Positions 7,359 to 17,600 of a DNA stretch of 64,000 bases are shown piece after piece; position 1 is the first letter of the stretch, and every line of letters starts with the position of its first letter. The position numbers and the translations under genes were made by a program. The DNA is from Bacteroidia bacterium (GTDB taxonomy: Bacteria > Bacteroidota > Bacteroidia > Bacteroidales > Azobacteroidaceae): the NCBI GenBank assembly GCA_025996865.1, contig BNTV01000009.1, positions 1 through 64,000 of the forward strand, read 5' to 3'. Below the pieces are notes generated by a model. That model ran no database searches and was not told the DNA's origin. It was given only the letters and a program-made list of their open reading frames with translations.

Positions 7359-7703
7359 ATGCAAAAATATATTGTTTGGGTAGATGATAACTACCATTTT
7401 ATGGACAAAGAGTATCGCTCAAAAGCGGGCGAATACGATACAGAGGAAGAAGCAATAGCAAAATGCCGTGAAATTGTTGAAAGTTTTTTTCCTGCGAGTA
7501 ATGAATCTTGTAAAACAGCCGAAGAATTATTCTCTGGATGGAGTATGTTTGGCGAAGACCCATTTATTGAAAATGGTGGTTTTTCGGCAAGTGGGTATGC
7601 AAAAGAATTATGCGAAAAATTATCTGCAAAAAATGCCAAACCGCAAAAAATAAATGCAGTAGAATATGTGAAAAATATCTGGAAAAAAATATGTCAACAT
7701 TAG
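7359..7703 (+). CDS. Conserved hypothetical protein
   Basis: A 114-residue protein starting MQKYIVWVDDNYHFMDK, followed by AGEYDTEEEAIAKCR, AEELFSGWSMFGEDPFI and FSASGYAKE. I recognise this pattern from small uncharacterised bacterial proteins but can assign no function or family name. It lies between the abiE fragments, and its end overlaps the start of the HD-domain gene by 13 bp, so the two are probably translated together. Confidence 0.6.
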   Translation: MQKYIVWVDDNYHFMDKEYRSKAGEYDTEEEAIAKCREIVESFFPASNESCKTAEELFSGWSMFGEDPFIENGGFSASGYAKELCEKLSAKNAKPQKINAVEYVKNIWKKICQH

Positions 7704-8116
7704 CAAGAGCAATAGAAATAGCCGTCAATGCTCATAAAGGGCAAAAAGACAAGTCGGGTGCAGATTATATTTTGCACCCTTTGCGAGTAATGCAGCGCGG
7801 AAAAACGAAAACAGAAAAAATCTGCGGCGTACTTCACGATATTGTAGAAGACACCAACTGGACTTTTGAAACGCTTAAAAAAGAAGGTTTTTCAAAAGAA
7901 ATAATTGATGTTTTGCGTTGCGTTACCAAAGAAAGTGAAAATGAAGATTATGAGCATTTTATCAACAGAATTTCAAAAAATTCTGTTGCTGTTCAAGTAA
8001 AAATAAATGATTTGCTCGATAATTTAGATTTAACTCGTTTCAAACAACTTGACGAATGGGATTTGAAACGATGCAACAAATATTTGAAGGCGTATTGGAA
8101 ATTAAAAACATTGTAA
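7691..8116 (+). CDS. HD-domain hydrolase related to (p)ppGpp hydrolases
   Basis: A 141-residue protein from ATG 7691. Metal-binding pattern: A-x-x-A-H-x-G-Q-x-D-K-S-G at residues about 11-23, YILHPLRV, then GVLHDIVEDT (the H-D pair and the E-D motif) and KINDLLDNLDL. This resembles the stand-alone HD hydrolases of the RelA/SpoT-MESH1 type, but the TGP- and synthetase domains are absent. The likely role is nucleotide phosphohydrolysis; the substrate is uncertain. It overlaps the preceding hypothetical gene. Confidence 0.72.
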   Translation: MSTLARAIEIAVNAHKGQKDKSGADYILHPLRVMQRGKTKTEKICGVLHDIVEDTNWTFETLKKEGFSKEIIDVLRCVTKESENEDYEHFINRISKNSVAVQVKINDLLDNLDLTRFKQLDEWDLKRCNKYLKAYWKLKTL

Positions 8117-8123
8117 AAAAGAT

Positions 8124-8244
8124 ATGAATCAAATTTTCAAAAATATGCTGTCGCAATATTTGCCGACAACAAAAGAAGAAGAAGACAACGCCACTCACGA
8201 AGTGATGCAGCAAATCGCATTGGCAGGACTTGTATTTCGCAACG
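8124..8244 (+). pseudogene. AbiEii-type nucleotidyltransferase toxin, N-terminal remnant
   Basis: The frame reads IFKNMLSQYLP, then EEEDNATHEVMQQIALAGL, which fits the N-terminal helices of AbiEii/DUF1814 nucleotidyltransferases before their F-F-x-K-A-A-F-Y-G-G-T active-site strand. Homology stops at about 8240, exactly where the palindromic left end of the REP-transposase element begins. The remaining codons to 8357 are translated palindromes. Just beyond the right end (8899-8913) AGCAAAGCAGC could encode S-K-A-A, possibly the resumption of the gene, but nothing more of it follows. Confidence 0.55.
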
Positions 8245-8900
8245 CACTGTCCCGCAGGGACAACACTTTATTAACCGTATGCTTTAGCTTACGGACAAAG
8301 CAAGTCGCACACTATCAAAGTCCCGCAGGGACGACACTTAATACAATAAAATTATGAGTTACGTCAATCTACTAATCCACGCAGTTATTCGTACAAAAGC
8401 AAGCGAACAAACTCTGCCCACAGATGACAAAGTAAAATTCCTCTATCAGGAAATGTGGGGAATAATCAAAAACAAAGGCGGTTATCTGTATCGTATCAAT
8501 TCGATGCCCGACCACGTGCATTTGCTTTTTACTATGCCTGCAACAATCTCTTTGTCGGAGTTTATGCAAGCATTAAAAGGGTCTTCAAGTAAAATAATAA
8601 AAACCAAAGACGGATTTGAGAATTTTGTAGCGTGGGGCGAAGGATATGCCGCATTATCCAAAAGTATGGAAGATAAACAAACGATAATCAATTATATAAT
8701 TAATCAACAAGAACACCATAAAACAGTAATATTTAAAGATGAATATATTGCATTTATCGAGGAAATGGGTCTGGATTTCGACGAACGTGATTGGAACAGA
8801 TGATCAAGTGTCGTCCCTGCGGGACTTTTGGGATAGTGAGTTGTCGCCAGTCCGTAAGCTAAAGCATACGGTTAATAAAGTGTTGTCCCTGCGGGACATA
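8245..8900 (+). mobile_element. IS200-like/REP-associated transposase element
   Basis: A Y1-transposase gene bracketed by two mirrored ends of about 90 bp. The left end has GTCCCGCAGGGAC (8249-8261), CCGTATGCTTTAGCTTACGG (8275-8294) and GTCCCGCAGGGAC again (8320-8332). The right end repeats the same three blocks as reverse complements: 8813-8825, 8852-8871, 8885-8897. Each block folds into a small hairpin, the middle one imperfect. No target duplication is evident, as expected for this class. It interrupts the AbiEii gene. Confidence 0.8.
8354..8803 (+). CDS. tnpA: Y1 (IS200/RAYT-like) transposase
   Basis: A 149-residue HUH single-strand transposase. RINSMPDHVHLLFTMP carries the H-x-H metal motif at about residues 54-58. 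The catalytic tyrosine is probably the one in INYIINQQEHH (about residues 113-123). The start MSYVNLLIHAVIRTK is typical of the group. The flanking palindromes (8249-8332 and 8813-8897) are the substrates it would recognise. The frame is intact, so the element could still be active. Confidence 0.85.
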   Translation: MSYVNLLIHAVIRTKASEQTLPTDDKVKFLYQEMWGIIKNKGGYLYRINSMPDHVHLLFTMPATISLSEFMQALKGSSSKIIKTKDGFENFVAWGEGYAALSKSMEDKQTIINYIINQQEHHKTVIFKDEYIAFIEEMGLDFDERDWNR

Positions 8901-8974
8901 AGCAAAGCAGCAATGTGTGAAATGATAATAAAAACGATAGCAATTAGATAAAATATATATACAAATACAAAAAT

Positions 8975-11900
8975 ATGATGACACCTTCCCAAATAAACTT
9001 TTACAGCGCCCTCACCGAGCAGGAACGATTTGTCCTTAAAGCGCTTGCTCTGAATGCAAAAACCATTGATATCAGCGACTTGCAGCAGCTTATTCGCACA
9101 AAATTTCCAATGGTGCAAAAAACAATAACGGAAATACTTGAAAAATCCGTAAAAGCAGGATTAGTAAAGATGGGGAACCTTTATTCCCGTCCGGCTTTTT
9201 TCGTCAATCCTGATTTTCTGATTTATATTTGCCCGCAACTCAACGATATGCAGTTGTTGTGGCAGCAAATTATTAAAAAAGACTCCCAGACGACTTATTA
9301 TTATTTTGACCGGGAAAAACAATACCTGCCTTCGTTGCGAAATTTGCTCTACACGCTTTGCCACAGTCCGAAACAATATCCCGAATACGAAACTTTATTC
9401 TTAAAATATTTCCCAAGCGAACTGACTGATTGCTGCGCCGCGATACTGCAAAACGAAGGTTATGCGCCGTTTTTACATTTGATAAATACTGAAATTGTGA
9501 AATCGACACTCGGCAGCATTTGCGACCACAATTTGGGCAATTTAATACCCGCCGCACAAACCATCAGTCAAATAGAACGTTTGGGCGCTTCGTGCAAAAT
9601 TGATGTTGAAAAAATCGTTCTGTCCATACGCAAAAGTCAGGCGTTTTTTCAGGGAAATTTTGCGGAAACAGTAAACAATGCAAGTCCGGATAATTACAGC
9701 GCCATTGAAAAACAGGCGATCATAGAACTAATGACCGGTAATGCCGAAGAATCCTTGAAAATATTCAAAAAAGTATTGACGTCGCGAGCAAAAGACGGCT
9801 ATAAATCGCCGCTTGCTTTCAGTTCCGTATATGCGCCGTTTTATTATCTCGTTGCTTTATTTTGCGCTGATAATCAATTATCTATGCCTGTGTTTCAGAA
9901 AATTTTCACATGGATACAAAAGCACGATGGAGAATTTAGTCATGCCAATTTTTTTGCTACGGTAGTTTTCTTTGCACTCAATCAAAAAAAATCGTCTTAT
10001 TCAGGGCGAATAGATAATATTAAAAATGAAATTTTGAATGACGAGCCAACAATTTTCTCTTTAATTCAAATTCTAATTCTCTATCTGTCAGGCGAAAAAT
10101 TAAAATGTTCAAGCCAACTGCTCATCCTTGCCCAAAAATCCTGCGAGTCCGATTGCTGGATTTTGGCTTATGAAGCGCTTTTTGCTATGAAATCGTGGTT
10201 TGACGATGCCGAAATGAACGATTTATATGAAACGCTTTCCAAAAAATTAAACTATCAGCCGGTTCTGTCAAAAATTGTCCGCCAAGAAAATTGGGAAAAA
10301 TCGTTGAATCTGCTTTTGGGGCTAAAAAGTGCTTCAACCAAAGCCCAAAGCGCCGGAAAAACTGCCGAAAATACATCGCGGGTAGTGTATTATTTTTCGC
10401 CCAAAAGCCGGGATATTCAGCCCGTATTGCAAACCCGGCAGGCAAAAGGCTGGTCGGCAGGCAGAAATATTGCCCTCAAAACATTTTTCAACGGCGATGC
10501 CAAAGGTATGACCGATCAGGATTTCCGGGTTGCTAAAACGCTGTATTTTCACAATAATTACTACGACTCATACTACGAATTTCAAAAAAGCGTTTTTCCG
10601 GCTTTAATCGGTCACCCTTACGTTTTTTTGAACGGGACAGCCGACACACCGGTGGAATTTGTGGAGGCGAAACCCATTATTTCCATAAAAAAAGAATTGA
10701 ATAAATACCGCCTCACTTCGGATATTAAAGAATTTGCAGAAAAGATTATTGTAGAAAAAGAGACCAACACGCGCTATCGGGTTTACGAACTCACGCCGCG
10801 TCAGCAACAGATTTTGCAAATTATCAACGAGCAATTTATTACCGTTCCCGAACACGGCAAGGAAAAATTGGTGGCTCTGCTTGGTACTTTCAGCGCAGAG
10901 GGAATGAGCGTTCATTCCGATTTGGTTGCCACTGAAAATACGCAAGTCGCTATTCGCGAAGTGCCTGCCGACGAGCGTATTCGAGTGCAGTTGCTACCTT
11001 TTGGCAATGGTCTCAAGGCGGAACTTTATGCCAAACCTTTTGGCGACAGACCGCCGTACTGCAAAGCGGGAAAAGGTGGCAAAGCGTTGATTTCCAACGA
11101 AAAAGACACACAGTTGCAGGTAAAACGCAATTTTGAAAAGGAAAAAGCCAACGAAAATATTTTGTTAGACGAAATTCAAGGGCTTGAAAGTCTGAATTTT
11201 AGCGACGATTTAATGTCGTTCGACGAGCCGCTTGATTCACTATATCTACTTGATATTTTGCGCAATCACACCGATATTTGCGTAACCGAATGGCCAGAAG
11301 GCGAACGATTTAGGTTGCGCGGCACAGCAAAAGGAAGCAATCTGAGAGTAAGTATCAAAAGCGGAATCAACTGGTTTAACCTCAATGGCGAACTGAAAGT
11401 GGATGAAGATACGGTTATTTCGTTGCAAAAATTGCTGACACTCACTGCCACCGGGCACAAACAATTTATCGAATTGGGCGACGGCGAATTTCTGGCTTTG
11501 ACCAAGGAACTCAAAAAGCAGTTGGACGAATTGCGGCTGTTTACCACAACAGAAAAAGATCAGTTGCGGCTCAATAAATTTGCGTCGGTCGCGCTCGGCG
11601 ATTTTTTCGACAATGCCGACCTGAAAGCCGACAAACAGTGGAAAGATTTCAGAAAAAACATAGAAAATACCCGATTGATAGACACGCCCGTTCCCGCCAA
11701 TTTGCAAGCCGAACTTCGCGGTTATCAGGAAGAAGGTTTTCGCTGGATGACGCGCCTGTCCGCTTGGGAAGGCGGCGCCTGTCTGGCAGACGATATGGGT
11801 TTGGGGAAAACGGTGCAAACTTTGGCGATTTTGCTCAATCGCGCCGCGCTCGGAGCGGCTTTGGTGGTTTGTCCCGTGTCGGTGGTCGGCAACTGGATAA

Positions 11901-13078
11901 ACGAAATTCAGCGTTTTGCGCCAACGCTCCATATCAAAACATTGGCCGCCGGAACGAAAAGCCGCAAAGAAACGCTGAACTCGCTCGAAGCAGGCGATGT
12001 CTTGCTCGTGTCGTATGGACTTTTGCAATCGGAAGAAAAACTGATGGCGGAGCCTGAATTTGCTACCGCCGTGCTCGACGAGGCGCATGTGATAAAAAAC
12101 TATGCCACAAAAACTTCCAAAGCGACCATGCAACTCAAAGCGCATTTTCGCATTGCGCTTACCGGTACGCCTATTCAAAACCATTTGGGTGAATTGTGGA
12201 ATCTGTTCAACTTTATCAACCCCGGCCTGCTCGGCTCTTTGCAACATTTCAACGATACTTTTGTAAAATATGCGAACGAAAAATCGAACAAATATCTCAA
12301 AAAACTCATTGCGCCGTTTATCCTGCGCCGCACCAAAACTGCTGTGCTCGAAGAACTTCCACCCAAAACCGAAATTGTAAAAAAAATCAGACTTTCGGAC
12401 GAAGAAATGATGTTTTACGAAGCGCTGCGCCGTCAAGCGCTCGAAAATCTGAACAGTTCGGACGGTAATTCCGGCGCAAATCAGTTGCAGGTATTGGCGG
12501 AAATCACGCGCCTCAGACAGGCAAGTTGCAATCCATTGCTCGTGGACAGTACCATCGGCATTGCGTCGTCCAAAATGGCAACTTTCCTCGATATTGTCAG
12601 CGAATTGCGCGAAAACAAACACCGCGCATTGGTATTCAGCCAGTTTGTAACGCACCTCGCGCTTGTTCGCAAAGAACTTGACAAACAAGGAATTAAATAT
12701 CAATATCTCGACGGATCCACGCCTCAACACCAGCGCGAAGAAAATGTCAGGAAATTTCAAAGCGGCGAAGGCGAACTCTTCCTTATCAGCCTCAAAGCCG
12801 GTGGATTAGGCTTGAATCTTACCGCCGCCGATTTTGTCATTCACCTCGACCCGTGGTGGAATCCCGCCGTAGAGGACCAAGCCTCCGACCGCGCCCACCG
12901 CATCGGTCAGCAACGACCGGTTACAATCTATCGACTCGTAGCAGAAAACACCATTGAGGAAAAAATCATACAACTCCACGCCACCAAGCGCGACCTCGCC
13001 GACACCTTGCTCGAAGGCAGCGATATGTCTGCTAAAATATCTCTGAGTGAATTGGTTGAGTTGATAAGGAATGTGTAA
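8975..13078 (+). CDS. Large SNF2-family helicase
   Basis: A 1367-residue protein. The first 900 residues are not assignable in detail; residues about 10-75 look like a winged-helix (LTEQERFVLKALAL). The SWI2/SNF2 core fills the C-terminal third: ADDMGLGKTVQT (about 936-947), VLDEAH (about 1033), ALTGTPIQNH, then helicase-C motifs VFSQFVTHL, YLDGSTPQHQRE, SLKAGGLGLNLT and ASDRAHRIGQQRPV (about 1302-1315). Such enzymes translocate on duplex DNA, and standalone bacterial forms are frequent in defence loci. It heads an operon; the next start is 29 bp away. Its 3' end holds a promoter (13052-13083) and is duplicated three times downstream. Confidence 0.9.
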   Translation: MMTPSQINFYSALTEQERFVLKALALNAKTIDISDLQQLIRTKFPMVQKTITEILEKSVKAGLVKMGNLYSRPAFFVNPDFLIYICPQLNDMQLLWQQIIKKDSQTTYYYFDREKQYLPSLRNLLYTLCHSPKQYPEYETLFLKYFPSELTDCCAAILQNEGYAPFLHLINTEIVKSTLGSICDHNLGNLIPAAQTISQIERLGASCKIDVEKIVLSIRKSQAFFQGNFAETVNNASPDNYSAIEKQAIIELMTGNAEESLKIFKKVLTSRAKDGYKSPLAFSSVYAPFYYLVALFCADNQLSMPVFQKIFTWIQKHDGEFSHANFFATVVFFALNQKKSSYSGRIDNIKNEILNDEPTIFSLIQILILYLSGEKLKCSSQLLILAQKSCESDCWILAYEALFAMKSWFDDAEMNDLYETLSKKLNYQPVLSKIVRQENWEKSLNLLLGLKSASTKAQSAGKTAENTSRVVYYFSPKSRDIQPVLQTRQAKGWSAGRNIALKTFFNGDAKGMTDQDFRVAKTLYFHNNYYDSYYEFQKSVFPALIGHPYVFLNGTADTPVEFVEAKPIISIKKELNKYRLTSDIKEFAEKIIVEKETNTRYRVYELTPRQQQILQIINEQFITVPEHGKEKLVALLGTFSAEGMSVHSDLVATENTQVAIREVPADERIRVQLLPFGNGLKAELYAKPFGDRPPYCKAGKGGKALISNEKDTQLQVKRNFEKEKANENILLDEIQGLESLNFSDDLMSFDEPLDSLYLLDILRNHTDICVTEWPEGERFRLRGTAKGSNLRVSIKSGINWFNLNGELKVDEDTVISLQKLLTLTATGHKQFIELGDGEFLALTKELKKQLDELRLFTTTEKDQLRLNKFASVALGDFFDNADLKADKQWKDFRKNIENTRLIDTPVPANLQAELRGYQEEGFRWMTRLSAWEGGACLADDMGLGKTVQTLAILLNRAALGAALVVCPVSVVGNWINEIQRFAPTLHIKTLAAGTKSRKETLNSLEAGDVLLVSYGLLQSEEKLMAEPEFATAVLDEAHVIKNYATKTSKATMQLKAHFRIALTGTPIQNHLGELWNLFNFINPGLLGSLQHFNDTFVKYANEKSNKYLKKLIAPFILRRTKTAVLEELPPKTEIVKKIRLSDEEMMFYEALRRQALENLNSSDGNSGANQLQVLAEITRLRQASCNPLLVDSTIGIASSKMATFLDIVSELRENKHRALVFSQFVTHLALVRKELDKQGIKYQYLDGSTPQHQREENVRKFQSGEGELFLISLKAGGLGLNLTAADFVIHLDPWWNPAVEDQASDRAHRIGQQRPVTIYRLVAENTIEEKIIQLHATKRDLADTLLEGSDMSAKISLSELVELIRNV

Positions 13079-13083
13079 ATTTG
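13052..13083 (+). promoter_or_regulatory. Outward promoter in the SNF2 3' end
   Basis: TTG at 13052-13054, 21 bp, then TAAATTTG at 13076-13083, overlapping the SNF2 stop codon TAA. This fits the Bacteroidota consensus and lies 25 bp before the Ycf46-like start. The same arrangement is preserved at 26539-26570. Confidence 0.55.
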
Positions 13084-13107
13084 CAGACTATAGAAAACAT
13101 AAATAAT

Positions 13108-14664
13108 ATGGAAAACGAATTATTAAATCTTGTCAAAGCCAATGTCAAATTGGTGCAAATAATTAGTTACGAGTCATTGCGCATACACGCAATGTTAGTA
13201 AAAGTTTCAAAGGAATTAGGTAAAGACCTATTCATTTGGAACAGAGTTGAAGGTGTCAAACAGTGGAATATTGAAAATCGACAGTTTAAAGAAAAAGACA
13301 CCGAAGCACAAACTCCCGATGCTGCACTTGACTTCTTCAAAGAGAACAATAACTTGATTTTTCTTTTAGAAGATTTTTATCCCGACTTGACAGAAGATAA
13401 ACCTCGAATGATTAAAACATTCCGTAACATTGCGTTAAACAATACCAAAGATAAAACCCTTGTGCTTTCACAACCATTCCTGCAACTTCCAAAAGAACTC
13501 GAAAAGGAAGTGCATATTTTGGAATTACCCTATCCTGATTTCAATGATATTAAAGCCATATATAATAAGGTTAAAAACGAGTATAATATTCCCAATTCGA
13601 GCGAACCGGACAGCGAACTAATTGAGGCAGCCCTCGGTTTAACCATTATGGAAGCCGAAAAGGCATTTGCTTTAGCATATATCGAAAGTGGAAGTTTGTC
13701 GAGTACGGAAGTACCTTTGGTTATCCGAGAAAAAGAAAATGTAATCAAGAAAAGCGGCTATCTGGAATACTACCACCCGAAAGAAACGATGACCGATGTT
13801 GGCGGTTTGAATAATCTGAAGGATTGGCTTGTAAAGCGTGGCAGAGGATTTGATAAAGGTGCGAAAGATTTTGGATTGGATTTTCCACGCGGAATATTAC
13901 TTTTAGGTATCCCCGGAACAGGAAAAAGTTTGACGGCAAAAGCAATTGGTAACGAGTGGCATTTCCCTCTTTTGCGATTGGATATGGGTAAGATTTTCGG
14001 CGGTATTGTGGGCGAATCTGAAAAGAATATCCGTGAAGCTTTGAATATTGCCGAAGCCATTGCGCCGTCAATCTTGTGGATTGATGAGATAGAAAAGGGA
14101 ATGTCGGGCATTTCTTCGTCAGGTAGCACCGATGGTGGAACTACTGCGAGGGTATTAGGAACTTTCCTAACTTGGATGCAGGAAAAAACCAAGCCTGTTT
14201 TCGTAGTTGCCACTGCAAACGACATTTCGCAACTTCCGCCTGAATTGTTGCGCAAAGGTCGTGTTGATGAGATATTTTTTGTTGATTTACCTACGGAAAA
14301 AGAGCGGGAAGAAATTTTGAAAATTCACCTTAAAAAGAAAAACCGTAAGCCCGAAAAGTTTAAAACAAATGAACTTGCAAAACAAAGCAAGGGTTTTTCA
14401 GGCGCAGAATTGGAAGAAGTTGTGAAAGAGGCATTGTTTCAGGCGTATGATGAAGAAAAAGAAATTGACGACAGCCATATTTTTGCTGCTATCAGCAAAA
14501 CGTTTCCACTTTCCCGCACAATGCACGAAACCATAGAAAAGATGCGAAAATGGGCGAACAGTCGTGCTGTATCTGCCTCGTCCGATGAGCCGGAATCATT
14601 GGAAGATAAGGATAAAGATGTGCCGAAATTGAAACAGGAAACTTACAGTAATCCATTTATATAA
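13108..14664 (+). CDS. Ycf46-like AAA ATPase
   Basis: A 518-residue protein from ATG 13108; a TTG frame at 13081 overlaps the promoter and is less likely. The N-terminal domain (residues 1-230) has the Ycf46 layout: an amphipathic start, LVQIISYESLRI, FIWNRVEG, and IFLLEDFYPDL. The AAA core has GIPGTGKS (about 267-274), LLRLDMGKIFGG then V-G-E-S-E-K (about 290-306), ILWIDEIEKG (about 322), ATAND, and sensor-2/arginine-finger region RKGRVDEIFFVDLP. Ycf46 proteins occur in plastids, cyanobacteria and scattered bacteria, role unknown. They often sit with DUF1257 and DUF2997, as here. Confidence 0.85.
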   Translation: MENELLNLVKANVKLVQIISYESLRIHAMLVKVSKELGKDLFIWNRVEGVKQWNIENRQFKEKDTEAQTPDAALDFFKENNNLIFLLEDFYPDLTEDKPRMIKTFRNIALNNTKDKTLVLSQPFLQLPKELEKEVHILELPYPDFNDIKAIYNKVKNEYNIPNSSEPDSELIEAALGLTIMEAEKAFALAYIESGSLSSTEVPLVIREKENVIKKSGYLEYYHPKETMTDVGGLNNLKDWLVKRGRGFDKGAKDFGLDFPRGILLLGIPGTGKSLTAKAIGNEWHFPLLRLDMGKIFGGIVGESEKNIREALNIAEAIAPSILWIDEIEKGMSGISSSGSTDGGTTARVLGTFLTWMQEKTKPVFVVATANDISQLPPELLRKGRVDEIFFVDLPTEKEREEILKIHLKKKNRKPEKFKTNELAKQSKGFSGAELEEVVKEALFQAYDEEKEIDDSHIFAAISKTFPLSRTMHETIEKMRKWANSRAVSASSDEPESLEDKDKDVPKLKQETYSNPFI

Positions 14665-14670
14665 TCGTCA

Positions 14671-17600
14671 ATGCTGAATTATTATCTGAACTTACCAAAA
14701 GAAAGAGAACTTGATTTTGATAAAAATATCAATGTTTCAATCGCAATTCAAAGAACCGCAAAGCGAGCGTTTGAGCCGTTTGAAAGTTATTTGACAAATG
14801 CTATTCGTGTGCTGAAAAAGAAAGACGACGTAAAAGCGAAATGGCAAAAAGTTAAATCCGAAAATCATGCCGAATTGCGCATTGCAGGCAAATTATTTGA
14901 AGTTTCCAATGGTAAAGGACAGTATAAAATTGTTTCCGATATACTCCAACCTGATTTTTCCGAGCCAATTATTTACAAAATAGGGGAACAGAAAGGGAAA
15001 GTTACTATTACCAAAGAACAATATCAAAGTGGCATAATTCAATTAGATACTGATACAGAAAATTTTGACCGCGTAACGTGGAGTGGCGATGATATTGCAT
15101 TGCAGCCTTTGTGGTTGAATGAGCCACAGGATTTTAGCGGTATCATTATTAGAGAGGAAAATCACAGGAAAATTATTTATACAGAAAACGGCAAAAAGCC
15201 GAATGTCAATGCCAAAGAAATATCAGGCAATAAATTAGTCAGTTTTATTGATTTTGACAACCTGACTTTTGAAAATGGCGAAAAATTAAATGCAGAGCGA
15301 AACGAAGGTTTGTCTTTGTTGCTGTCGCACGAGCGGGATTATAATAAGGTGGTAACTTCCAACAACATAAAATTTAGGTTGGAACGACCGCAAAAGCGGG
15401 ATAAAGATTCGTTTTGGATTCAATTACAGGAACTTGACGACACAACGCAGGGTGAAGATATTCCAGGATTCTCGCCGTTGCGGTATTTTTTTGACGATGA
15501 TATTTCAATATTTGACGACAATAAAACTGAATATGAAGTTTCGACAGGGCGAGAATCGGAAAATAAAATTGTGCTAACTCGAAAAGGCGAACGATACAAA
15601 TATTGTTTTCCGCCCGAAGGCTCAACTTTGACTGTAAAAGTCAATACCTATCAACTTCGCAAACAATTAGAAGCGATTTCAACTTTAATGAAAATGCCTG
15701 TTGGCGAACACGGAAAATTGATAAAACTGTTTGAAAACAAGAATGATAAAAATTTTGAATGGGAAACGCCTAAAAATAAGCCTGTTTCCGATTGGGCAGT
15801 AATTACAGATGAAACTCGTAGCGGTTGCAGGGAACAACGTCAATTTGCCCGTCAGGCAATAAATACACCCGATTTCGCTATTTTGGAAGGACCGCCGGGG
15901 TCGGGTAAAACCACCGTCATTTTGGAATTGATTTGCCAGTTAGTAAAACAGGGGAAACGAATTTTGCTTTGCGGCTCTACGCACGTTGCGATTGATAACG
16001 TTTTGGAACGGTTGAAATATAAGAAAACCAACGAAGAATCTTTATTGGAAAAATATCATATTTTGCCTGTTCGGATTGGAGACGAAAAGCGTATTAACGA
16101 TGATATACGTGAATTTCAAATTGATAACCTGCAAAACGACAATTCAATAACTGAAAAACTTTTGCTTGATGCTGCAAACCTTGTATGCGGAACGACTATC
16201 GGAATTTTGCAACACCCGAATTTCAAACAGAGGCAAGGCAAGTTGAACGACGAAAAAATGCAATACTATTCCAATACGCCTATTGTTCCCGAATTTGATT
16301 ATCTGATTATTGACGAAAGCAGTAAAACTACTTTTCAGGAGTTTTTAGTCCCCGCTCTATATGCAAAGAAATGGATTTTAGCAGGTGATGTAATGCAACT
16401 TTCGCCATTTACCGACAGAGAAGAAATTGTATCAAACATTAGTCAGTTGCAAATTGAGAATAAGCCGTTGAAATTTGAGTTACAACAAGCCGTTTTTTAT
16501 CTGCAAAAAATGAAATCTTGTTTGTGGGGAAAACATAATAAATTCGTACTTCCTGTGAGTTTGGATATTTTCAATTTTATAATTTTGGAACTTTCTCACG
16601 GAAGATACAACGATTTTCAAGGCAAAACTATTTTTGCAGTAACGAATGAAGGTAAAAACGTTGACAGGAAAATTCTTTACAAACGCAATATAAATACAGT
16701 CAGTAAATTGGAATTGTCGGCTGCCGATATAATTCTTATTGATGAAAGTTTATTGAAACAGTACATTCATTTGATACCCGAAAGCCACGCCGTATTGCGA
16801 GGTTCAAAGTGGTTGGAATCCGAACACGCTTTTTCTCACAACGCATTTCAACAAAGGCATAAGTTCAAATATAAAGAGCGCAATCGAGAGTTTGATAACA
16901 GCATAGAAATAACCGAAGAAATTAACAAGTATTTCGGGGAAAAGAATTGGGCGGAAGAAATCGCGTGGCGAGTTGATAGAGAACACCAATTAAGATTGTC
17001 AGCAAGAAACAAGATAAAAGACAATTACAGTAAGACCATAGATGATTTATTGCCGAAATCCATTCAAAAAGAGGCAGTTGAAGAACAAATCAATCAAATA
17101 GCGTCAATGGCATTTCCGTCAATTCTCGAATCATTGGTACACGGTATAAAAGGCAGAAAAGTAAAAGTTGAATCAACTATTTCGGAAGGATTTAACAGTT
17201 ACGACCTTGACCAACGGCGCACAACGCTTGTGTATCAACACCGTATGCACCCCGAAATTTCGGTTTTTCCAAGAACGCAGTTTTACAAAGAAAGCAAAGC
17301 GTTGAAAGACCTTGAAACGCCGCAACCGATAGGAACAATGCGTGATTGGGATTACGATTTTTACAGTAAAAGAAGTGTTTGGATTGATGTTGCAGGAAAT
17401 ACGGTTAGAAATTACAACGACAAAGAAGTAAATGAGTTAATTTCTCATTTGCAACGGTTTATTGAATTTGCAAAAAACAATCCGCAACCCGAAAACAACA
17501 AGGAATGGACTGTTGCTTGCCTTACCTTTTACAGAGGGCAGGAAACAAAAATCAGAGAAAAATTGCAGGCAATTACGCACAACGAAAATGCCTATTCAAG

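Noticed and set aside
11246..12760. A 504-codon frame on the minus strand inside the SNF2 gene
   Set aside because: The plus strand encodes clear SNF2 motifs over the same bases; the minus frame has no recognisable motif and an odd composition. It is a shadow.
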